Assembly: GCF_003667565.1 (NCBI RefSeq)
Contig: NZ_RCUX01000003.1
Coordinates: forward strand, 331,039 to 395,038
Direction: 5' to 3'
Source of the DNA: Mycetocola tolaasinivorans
GTDB taxonomy: Bacteria > Actinomycetota > Actinomycetes > Actinomycetales > Microbacteriaceae
Length of the DNA: 64,000 nucleotides
Shown: piece after piece, positions 54,976-64,000 of the stretch
How the letters are laid out: each line of letters starts with the position of its first letter
Position numbering within the stretch: position 1 is the stretch's first letter
Notes under the pieces: model-generated
Database searches by the model: none
The model's input: only the letters and a program-made list of their open reading frames with translations
Told to the model about the DNA's origin: nothing
Made by a program: the position numbers and the translations under genes

Positions 54976-56061
54976 CTAGGACCCGATCTCCTGATATGCG
55001 GCGAACAGCAGCGAGGTTTCCGGTGCGGTCAGTACGCTGGGCTTGCCGATGTCATCCAGCACGATGAAGCGCAGCATGCCAGCACGCACCTTCTTATCGC
55101 GCTGCATGGTGGCCAGCAGCGTGGCCCAGCGGCCCACCGGGTAGGTGGTCGGCAGATCCAGCGAGTCAAGGATGCGACGGGTGCGGTCCACGGCCTCATC
55201 CGACAGGCGGCCGGCCAAACGCGAAAGCTCAGCGGCGAAAACCATGCCCACCGCCACCGCGGCACCGTGACGCCACTGGTAGCGCTCGGCATGCTCGATG
55301 GCGTGACCCAGGGTGTGGCCGTAGTTGAGGATTTCGCGCAGGCCCGCCTCACGGAAGTCCTCTCCCACAACGCGCGCCTTCATGTCGATCGACAGCTCGA
55401 TAACCCGGCGGAACTCGGCGGTCTCGGGGTTCGTCGCGGCAAACACGTCAGCCTCGATGATGTCGAGGATCTCCGGGTAGTAGATAAACCCGGCCTTGAC
55501 GATCTCGGCAAAGCCGGTCAGGATCTCGTTACGCGGCAGGGTATCGAGCACCGCGAGGTCCGCGAAGACGGCCGAGGGTGCGTGGAACACACCCACCAGG
55601 TTTTTCCCCTCGTTGGTGTTGATTCCGGTCTTGCCCCCCACCGCGGCATCCACCATGGCGAGAACGCTGGTGGGCAGCGAGATGAGCTTCACGCCGCGCA
55701 GCCAGGTGGCCGCCACGAAACCGGCGAGGTCGGTGATCGCGCCGCCGCCGAAACCGATCACGGCATCGGTGCGGGCAAAGTCTGCCTGGCCGAGGATCTG
55801 CCAGCAGAACGCCGCCACCTCGACACGCTTCGCGGCCTCGGCATCCGGCACCTCGGCCAGCAGAACCTGGTAGTTAGCGGCCAGGGTTTCGCGCAACTCG
55901 GCCGCGCGGGCCCCCAGGGTCGGCGGGTGCACGATCAGGACCTTCTGCACGCCATCACCCAGCACCGCGGGGATGCCGGCGTAAATGTCGCGCCCGATGA
56001 ACACCGAGTAGTCACCCTGCGGCGACGAAACGGGAATCACGGTGGGTTCGGACGTGCTCAT
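54976..56061 (-). CDS. aroB: 3-Dehydroquinate synthase
   Basis: Cyclises DAHP to 3-dehydroquinate with NAD and zinc. The 361 residues include GFGGGAITDLAGFVAATWLRG, PTSVLAMVDAAVGGKTGIN and the metal ligands in NYGHTLGHAIEH. The ATG overlaps the aroK stop (ATGA). Confidence 0.98.
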   Translation of the reverse strand: MSTSEPTVIPVSSPQGDYSVFIGRDIYAGIPAVLGDGVQKVLIVHPPTLGARAAELRETLAANYQVLLAEVPDAEAAKRVEVAAFCWQILGQADFARTDAVIGFGGGAITDLAGFVAATWLRGVKLISLPTSVLAMVDAAVGGKTGINTNEGKNLVGVFHAPSAVFADLAVLDTLPRNEILTGFAEIVKAGFIYYPEILDIIEADVFAATNPETAEFRRVIELSIDMKARVVGEDFREAGLREILNYGHTLGHAIEHAERYQWRHGAAVAVGMVFAAELSRLAGRLSDEAVDRTRRILDSLDLPTTYPVGRWATLLATMQRDKKVRAGMLRFIVLDDIGKPSVLTAPETSLLFAAYQEIGS

Positions 56062-56591
56062 GAGTTCTCCTTAGCCCAGGCGGCGATCTTGCCACCCAGG
56101 GCGGTGATGTGTCCGGCGGAAGTATCGAAGCGGATGCTCGCAACCTCCTCATACAGGGCCCGACGCTCGTTGAAAATGCGTGACCAGGCGTCGGGGTCGT
56201 TCTGCACCAGCGGGCGCTTGCCCCCGCGCAGACGGCCGCGCACCACGCGCTCGGAAACGGTCAGGTAGATCGTGGGAAGCTCGCGCAGGGTCGCCCGGGT
56301 GTCGGCATCCAGTACCGAACCTCCGCCAAGCGACACCACGGCGGGCTCACTCAGGGCCTGGGCCACGACCTCGCGCTCGATCGCGCGGAAACCCTCCTCG
56401 CCCACGCGGGCAAAGATTGCGGCGATCTCGCCGTGCTGGGCGACGATGCGCTGATCGGTATCGATGAACGGACGATCCAGATCGCGCGCCAGGCGGCGAC
56501 CGATCTTCGTCTTGCCCGAACCCATCGGCCCCACCATTGCGATGGTCAGCGGACGCTGCTCATCCCCCGGCACGGACTGCTCGCTACTCAC
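56058..56591 (-). CDS. aroK: Shikimate kinase
   Basis: Phosphorylates shikimate at the 3-hydroxyl. The 177 residues carry P-loop [15 protein letters not shown] (about 23-37), DTDQRI, the shikimate-binding FRAIEREV and VSLGGGSVL blocks, and lid RLRGGKRPL. The GTG at 56591 overlaps the aroC stop by 8 bp; a longer in-frame opening runs antisense-like through aroC. No stronger Shine-Dalgarno is available, so coupling to aroC is likely. Confidence 0.96.
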   Translation of the reverse strand: MSSEQSVPGDEQRPLTIAMVGPMGSGKTKIGRRLARDLDRPFIDTDQRIVAQHGEIAAIFARVGEEGFRAIEREVVAQALSEPAVVSLGGGSVLDADTRATLRELPTIYLTVSERVVRGRLRGGKRPLVQNDPDAWSRIFNERRALYEEVASIRFDTSAGHITALGGKIAAWAKENS

Positions 56592-57804
56592 CTTCGGCGA
56601 GCTCCGCGTTCGAGGCGTCGGCGGTGTGCAGGTTCGCGGCCAGGTGTGCGCGGTAGGCGTCGAGGTTGCGGCGGGTCTCAACGATCGAGTCGCCACCGAA
56701 CTTCTCCAGCACCGAGTTGGCGAGCACGAGTGCGACCATGGCCTCGGCCACCACGCCGGCGGCGGGCACGGCACAGACGTCCGAACGCTGGTGGTGGGCC
56801 CCGGCGGCCTCGCCGGTCGCGGTGTCGACGGTGCGCAGCGAGTGCGGCACGGTCGCGATCGGCTTCATGCCGGCGCGCACGCGCAGCACGGTACCGGTGC
56901 TCATGCCACCCTCGATGCCGCCCGCGCGGTCGCTCGAGCGCACGATCACGCCGTCCTCGATGAACAGCTCATCGTGGGCCGCGGAACCGCGCCGACGGGT
57001 GGTTTCGAAACCGTCACCGATCTCCACACCCTTGATGGCCTGAATACCCATGATGGCCTGTGCCAGCTGGGCGTCGAGGCGACGGTCCCAGTGCACGTGC
57101 GAGCCCAGCCCGGGCGGCAGGTTGTAGGCGAGCACCTCAACAACGCCACCGATGGTGTCGCCGTTCTTCTTGGTGTCATCCACCTCGGCGACCATCTTCG
57201 CCGAGGTCTCGGCGTCGAAGCAGCGCAGCGGATCGGCGTCCAGCGCATCAACATCGCCCGGCAGGGGCAGGGCGGTGCCGTCCGGAACCCGGATCGGACC
57301 GATCGCGATGGTGTGTGAGACCAGCTCAACACCCAGCTCGTTCAGGAACGACTTAGCCACGGCACCGAGGGCCACGCGGGCCGCGGTCTCGCGGGCACTC
57401 GCGCGCTCAAGGATCGGGCGCGCCTCGTCAAAGTTGTACTTCTGCATGCCCACCAGGTCGGCGTGACCGGGGCGCGGGCGGGTCAGCGGTGCACCGCGAC
57501 CCCGCGACATGTCGGAGAGCTCGACCGGCTCGGGGCTCATGACCTCGGTCCACTTGGGCCACTCGGTGTTCCCCACGCGCAGCGCAACCGGGCCACCCAG
57601 GGTGAACCCGTGACGAACGCCACCGGAAACGTGCAGCTCGTCGGCCTCAAACTTCATCCGGGAGCCACGTCCATAGCCGAGCTTGCGGCGGGCGAGGTCC
57701 GCCCGAATGGCGTCCATCGAGACGGGGACGCCGGCGGGCAGTCCCTCAACGATTGCGATCAGTTCCGGGCCGTGAGACTCTCCGGCGGTGAGCCAACGAA
57801 GCAT
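56584..57804 (-). CDS. aroC: Chorismate synthase
   Basis: Makes chorismate from 5-enolpyruvylshikimate 3-phosphate with reduced FMN. The 406 residues start [29 protein letters not shown] (split: [22 protein letters not shown]); the signature [19 protein letters not shown] and the C-terminal [15 protein letters not shown] are present. The ATG at 57804 is preceded by AGATAGGTGCC. The upstream opening to 58044 is not conserved protein. Confidence 0.97.
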   Translation of the reverse strand: MLRWLTAGESHGPELIAIVEGLPAGVPVSMDAIRADLARRKLGYGRGSRMKFEADELHVSGGVRHGFTLGGPVALRVGNTEWPKWTEVMSPEPVELSDMSRGRGAPLTRPRPGHADLVGMQKYNFDEARPILERASARETAARVALGAVAKSFLNELGVELVSHTIAIGPIRVPDGTALPLPGDVDALDADPLRCFDAETSAKMVAEVDDTKKNGDTIGGVVEVLAYNLPPGLGSHVHWDRRLDAQLAQAIMGIQAIKGVEIGDGFETTRRRGSAAHDELFIEDGVIVRSSDRAGGIEGGMSTGTVLRVRAGMKPIATVPHSLRTVDTATGEAAGAHHQRSDVCAVPAAGVVAEAMVALVLANSVLEKFGGDSIVETRRNLDAYRAHLAANLHTADASNAELAEGE

Positions 57805-57892
57805 GGCACCTATCTTTCCATAGTCGCGCGGGGGCCGCGCATCAACATCTTGGGCCGGGGCACGGGTGTGCACTCCGGCGAAAAACCGCTGG

Positions 57893-58762
57893 CTAGGGGG
57901 TGGGCGCCACGGGTATCCGCAGCCCCACCGCCGCATACATCTCGGCGAGGACCGCGGGCTCATCCGGCAGCGGGAGGGCGGGATCGTGTCCCACAAAAAT
58001 CCGAACCTGGACGAGCGCCTGACGGACCAGCATCTCCAGTCCACTCACCACGATACCGCCTTCGGCGACCCACTCGCTCGCGAGCGCGCTGGGCCAGGGC
58101 GAATACGCGACGTCAAACAGCACGGTTCTCGCGCGCAGTTCCGCGGGGAACATGATCCCGGATTCCGCCCCGCCCGGGAGCGTGGAGATCACCAGGTTCG
58201 TGCGAGCGGAGGCCGCGAAGGCGTCAAACCCCGCCACCGTGAGGTCGATTCCGAGGTGGGTCGCGATCGGCTCGAGGTGTGCGGCCTTCTCCGGCGTACG
58301 GGCAAACACGCGCACGTGGGTGGCTCCCAGCCGGGCGGAGGCTACCAGCGCACTCGCGGCGGTGGCACCGGCACCGAGGATGTCGACGCCGCCCTGGGGC
58401 AGCACTGACTCCCCTACGACCCCGCGCACCGCGTGCGCAATGCCCGCGATATCCGTGTTGTACCCGCGGGGGTCCTCGCCGGGCAGAAAGAGCAGCGTGT
58501 TGACCGCACCGGTGAGAATCGACTCGTCATCGCGGACACCGGCCAGGCGAAACGCCTCACCCTTGAGCGGCATCGTGAGCGAGAGACCACGCCAGCTCTC
58601 ATCCCGCGCGTGCACGATCTCGGCAAGCTCTGCCTCGTGCACCTCGCGGCGGCCGTAGGCCCAGTCATCGAGCCCCAGCCGGGCGTAGGCCGCGCGGTGC
58701 AGCTCGGGCGAGCGGGAGTGCTCGATCGGCGCGCCAAATACCGCGAGGTTGACGGGGGCCAC
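57893..58762 (-). CDS. aroE: Shikimate dehydrogenase
   Basis: Reduces 3-dehydroshikimate to shikimate, probably with NADPH. The 289 residues have the substrate motif [13 protein letters not shown], catalytic Lys in [11 protein letters not shown], the AVNTLL block, and the nucleotide-binding [14 protein letters not shown]. The GTG at 58762 shares a base with the mltG stop (TAGTG), with GGAGGGG 6 nt upstream. Homologues of this branch can also act on quinate, which the sequence does not decide. Confidence 0.95.
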   Translation of the reverse strand: MAPVNLAVFGAPIEHSRSPELHRAAYARLGLDDWAYGRREVHEAELAEIVHARDESWRGLSLTMPLKGEAFRLAGVRDDESILTGAVNTLLFLPGEDPRGYNTDIAGIAHAVRGVVGESVLPQGGVDILGAGATAASALVASARLGATHVRVFARTPEKAAHLEPIATHLGIDLTVAGFDAFAASARTNLVISTLPGGAESGIMFPAELRARTVLFDVAYSPWPSALASEWVAEGGIVVSGLEMLVRQALVQVRIFVGHDPALPLPDEPAVLAEMYAAVGLRIPVAPTP

Positions 58763-60186
58763 TAGCAGCCCCTCCCCGGGTTTGCCGAACACCAGTCGCG
58801 CAGCTGCTTGACCGCCGCGGTGTGGTCGGCATCGTTCGTGGTGAACACGGTTTCGCCGGTATCGAGGTTGATCGTCACGAAGAACAGCCAGTCGCCCTCG
58901 GCCGGGGATACCGCGGCGACGATCGCATCGTCACCCGGGTTGCTGATCGGACCGATCGGCAGCCCCTGGCGCTCATAGGTGTTCCAGTCGTTCTGATCCC
59001 GCAGTGACTCGGCCGAGGACCAGACCGAGCCGTCCTTCTGCCCGGTACCGTACTGCGCGGTGGAGTCCATCTGCAGCTTCATGTTTGCGGCGAGGCGATT
59101 CTGAATGACCCGCGAAACCTTTGCGAAGTCCTGCGGCTGCCGCGCCTCGCGCTGAATGATCGAGGCGATGGTGAGAACGCGCTCATACTGATCGGCGGGC
59201 ACACCCGCCTCGTTCAGCGACCGCTTGGTGCGATCCACCATGGTCTGCAGGGCCTTCGTCGGCGTGGTGCCCGCGGGGAACGTGTAGGTGCGCGGAGACA
59301 ACCAGCCCTCGAGGGTCGGCGCGTCGGCGGGAAGGCCGAATGACGCCGGGTTTGCGGCGGCGGCCTCAACCTCGGCCAGCGGCACCTTGAGGGCATCCGC
59401 CAGGCCGGGCAGGATCGTGTGTCCGGTATCGCCCTCGCGAACGAGCAGCCCACCCTCGAGGCGGTTTCCCGGGTTCTGCAGCGCCGCAAGCGCGGAAACC
59501 GCGCTCATTTCCTTGCGCATCGAGTAGAGACCCGGGTGGAAGACCGGCTCGTTTCCGCCCCGCACCAGGAGCTGATAGAAGGCGTCCACCGAGGCGGTCA
59601 CGCCGGACTTGTAGAGCGTGCGCGCGATCGCGGTACCGTTGTCACCATCGGCGATGGTCACGGTGACCTGGCCGGTGCCGTCACCGTCATAGTCCTTGAC
59701 GTCCAACGAGGAGAACCGATCGATCAGGGGCCCGATCACCGGGCCCAGCGTGACCGCGCCGATGCCCACCAGGGCGGCCACCACCACGACGCTAATCGAG
59801 GTGATGATCAGGGCGCGCCGGCCGCGGCGGCGCGGCTTTGCGGAGCTCTTTGCGGTGCTCTTCGCGGTTTCGGTATGGCGAGCCAGGGCGGCCTCGGCCT
59901 CGGCGCGTCTCTGCGCCCGGGTCTCGGCAATCTGTGCCTGCTCGCGAGCCTCACGCCGGCTGGTGGGCGCGGGAAGAATGGGTTCGGGCTGGAGGAGGGC
60001 CCGTTCGTGCTCCGCGATCGCATCGCGGTTGAGCTCGCCGGTGAGCTCGGAGAAGGCGGCACTGAGGTGGTCGCCCGTCTCGTGTTCTCCGGGGGAAATG
60101 GGGGGCTGCCCCGCGGCGGCCTCGTGCTCGGGCTGATCGCCCGGCACGAGCCGCTCGGGGAACTTGTGGTTCTGGGGGTCGGTCAC
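58762..60186 (-). CDS. mltG: Endolytic murein transglycosylase MltG
   Basis: Cuts nascent peptidoglycan near the membrane and so limits glycan length. 474 residues: a hydrophilic cytoplasmic head of about 125 residues with a Glu/Ala/Arg-rich probable coiled coil (about 70-110), one membrane helix (about 128-150), and an outer YceG domain with EGWLSPRTYTFP and the catalytic IASIIQREAR ... QMDSTAQYG segment. The GTG at 60186 follows AAGGAG by 7 nt. The alaS-ruvX-mltG-aroE order is conserved in actinobacteria. Confidence 0.95.
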   Translation of the reverse strand: MTDPQNHKFPERLVPGDQPEHEAAAGQPPISPGEHETGDHLSAAFSELTGELNRDAIAEHERALLQPEPILPAPTSRREAREQAQIAETRAQRRAEAEAALARHTETAKSTAKSSAKPRRRGRRALIITSISVVVVAALVGIGAVTLGPVIGPLIDRFSSLDVKDYDGDGTGQVTVTIADGDNGTAIARTLYKSGVTASVDAFYQLLVRGGNEPVFHPGLYSMRKEMSAVSALAALQNPGNRLEGGLLVREGDTGHTILPGLADALKVPLAEVEAAAANPASFGLPADAPTLEGWLSPRTYTFPAGTTPTKALQTMVDRTKRSLNEAGVPADQYERVLTIASIIQREARQPQDFAKVSRVIQNRLAANMKLQMDSTAQYGTGQKDGSVWSSAESLRDQNDWNTYERQGLPIGPISNPGDDAIVAAVSPAEGDWLFFVTINLDTGETVFTTNDADHTAAVKQLRDWCSANPGRGC

Positions 60187-60188
60187 CG

Positions 60189-60664
60189 TCAGGCTCCTTC
60201 GTTGACGAGCACCGGTTCTCCGGGGGCGCTGCCCCGTCCGCGCTCGGTATCCAGGGCGTGCTGCAGGATGATCACGGCCGCAACCTGATCGATCACCCCG
60301 CGCGACTTCTTTTGGGAGCGTCCCACCCCGCGCATCGCCGCGTGGGCGGTGACGGTGGAGAGGCGCTCATCGACCAGGCGCACCGGGGTGCCGAGGCGCG
60401 CGAGCGCCTCGGCAAATCCCACGGCGTCTTCGGTCGAGGGGGTGCGGTCGCCGCTCAGCGAGAGCGGCAACCCCACCACGATTTCAAGCGGTTCCAGCTC
60501 GGCAATGTGCTCGCGAATCTTCGCGATGTCACTGCCATCCTCGGCGCGTGCCACGGTTTCGACCGGGGTAGCCAACAGACCGTCGCGGTCGCTGCGGGCT
60601 ACCCCAATGCGGGCCTTGCCCACGTCAATACCGAGCCGCACACCGCGGCGGAAACCCTCGTGGG

Positions 60665-60668
<4 letters not shown>
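60189..60668 (-). CDS. ruvX: Holliday junction resolvase-like protein RuvX (YqgF)
   Basis: RNase H-fold nuclease implicated in rRNA 5' processing in E. coli and in Holliday junction cleavage in mycobacteria. The 159 residues show GIDVGKARIGVARSD (first catalytic Asp), VVGLPLSLSG, VRLVDERLSTVTAHA and a late Asp in GVIDQVAAVIILQ. The GTG start overlaps the alaS stop (GTGA). Confidence 0.96.
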
Positions 60669-63325
<2,657 letters not shown>

Positions 63326-63367
63326 GGGTCCGTTCTACTGTCGTTGGGGTGGGAAGGGTCCGACGAC

Positions 63368-63571
63368 TTATTTGGTGGTGGTACTGACGTCGCTGTCCTC
63401 GCGAAGCTCGGCCTCGCGCAGCTTGTACGAGTCGGCGACAATGTCACCGAACTCGCGCATCCGGCCGTCGAGCTCGGTAAAGAACCGACGACCGCGGGTG
63501 GTCTTGTTCACCTCGTGGGCGACAACAAATCCCGCGGCAATGCCCGCGAGAAAAATGAGGAAGTTTTTCAC
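63368..63571 (-). CDS. Small membrane protein between rpsD and alaS
   Basis: 67 residues from the GTG at 63571: a hydrophobic segment KNFLIFLAGIAAGFVVAHEV at the N-terminus (about 2-21), then a basic-then-acidic cytoplasmic tail with TTRGRRFFTELD, EFGDIVADSYKLREAELRED. The Shine-Dalgarno GGAG lies 6 nt before this GTG, which is why the longer opening to 63616 was rejected. Similar short proteins occur beside alaS in Microbacteriaceae, as far as I recall; no function is known. Confidence 0.75.
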   Translation of the reverse strand: MKNFLIFLAGIAAGFVVAHEVNKTTRGRRFFTELDGRMREFGDIVADSYKLREAELREDSDVSTTTK

Positions 63572-63707
63572 TTGAATCTCCGAAATCATGAGGGTGAGTG
63601 GGCAACCACCCCACAATCTTAGTGCGCGGAGATGGCAATACGCGGATCAAACGCTGCACGTCGCGTCCGTGTGTAGAGATTGCGGGAAGAAATCCCGGGT
63701 ACCAAAA

Positions 63708-63735
63708 GCGGGGCCACGGTAAACCGTGACCCCGC
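63708..63735 (-). terminator. Rho-independent terminator of rpsD
   Basis: 13 bp stem GCGGGGTCACGGT/ACCGTGGCCCCGC with one G-U pair on the minus RNA, followed directly by TTTT (63707-63704). Starts 20 nt after the rpsD stop. Confidence 0.85.
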
Positions 63736-63755
63736 AAGAGGTGTATGGGTACTAG

Positions 63756-64000
63756 TTAGCGGGCTGCGTAGTACTCAACAACGAGCTGTACTTCACAGGT
63801 CACGGGGACCTCAGCGCGCTTCGGACGACGCTCCAGGCGAGCCTGCAGCTTGTCGATCTCTACGTCCAGGTAGGCCGGAACCTTGGGCAGGACATCCTGG
63901 TGACCGCCAGCGGCAGCAACCTGGAAGACCTCAAGAGCCTCGGACTTCTCCTTGACGTGGATGGTCTGACCCGGCTTCACGCGGAAGGACGGGCGGTCCA
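63756..64000 (-). CDS. rpsD: 30S ribosomal protein S4, 3' end
   Basis: C-terminal part of ribosomal protein S4, which binds 16S rRNA and helps start 30S assembly. The last 81 codons are visible: RPSFRVKPGQTIHVKEKS belongs to the S4 RNA-binding domain, and the end is VQLVVEYYAAR, a normal terminus. The N-terminus is outside the window. It lies immediately upstream of the 67-residue membrane protein and alaS, a conserved actinobacterial order. Confidence 0.97.
   Translation of the reverse strand, partial: DRPSFRVKPGQTIHVKEKSEALEVFQVAAAGGHQDVLPKVPAYLDVEIDKLQARLERRPKRAEVPVTCEVQLVVEYYAAR

Overview
The window looks like a chromosomal segment of a high-GC Gram-positive actinobacterium. Gene order, high G+C, frequent GTG starts and 1-8 bp gene overlaps suggest the family Microbacteriaceae; the genus cannot be fixed from sequence alone. 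Almost everything is on the minus strand; only three recognised genes are on the plus strand (49148-50963 and 52143-53345). I see no rRNA, tRNA, CRISPR array, prophage or insertion sequence.

Layout from left to right (transcription runs right to left for minus genes): a partial pyruvate kinase; gltBD (glutamate synthase); a combined amino-acid block hisE-hisG-hisF-hisI-trpE-(two small membrane proteins)-trpC-trpB-trpA-lgt; rpe; then a nucleoside uptake and salvage block (BMP lipoprotein, ABC ATPase, two permeases, cdd, deoA, add). Between deoA and add lies a decayed remnant: a truncated Ser/Thr kinase fused out of frame to a decapitated type VII secretion ATPase (EccC). Next is a cell-wall anchored HtaA-like protein behind a good DtxR/IdeR-type iron box, then rsmB-fmt-priA-metK-coaBC-rpoZ-gmk, which runs on into the complete pyrimidine operon pyrR-pyrB-pyrC-(PH-like)-carA-carB-pyrF. 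The right part has a conserved actinobacterial gene, an AraC-type regulator, a polysaccharide deacetylase lipoprotein and a class V aminotransferase, followed by nusB-efp-aroQ-aroB-aroK-aroC-aroE-mltG-ruvX-alaS, a 67-residue membrane protein and the end of rpsD.

How the parts fit: the pyr block makes UMP de novo from bicarbonate, glutamine and aspartate and carries a PyrR-type RNA element over the pyrR ribosome binding site. The nup/cdd/deoA/add block imports nucleosides and catabolises them. The aro block converts DAHP-derived intermediates towards chorismate, which TrpE uses. GltBD supplies glutamate.

Most of the window is ordinary core genome, and I do not see a new multi-gene system. The points most worth a second look are the kinase/EccC deletion relic inside a conserved nucleoside operon, the iron-boxed HtaA surface protein, the PyrR leader, an ~80-residue low-complexity insertion inside the GltB glutaminase domain, and the mIHF-guanylate kinase fusion.
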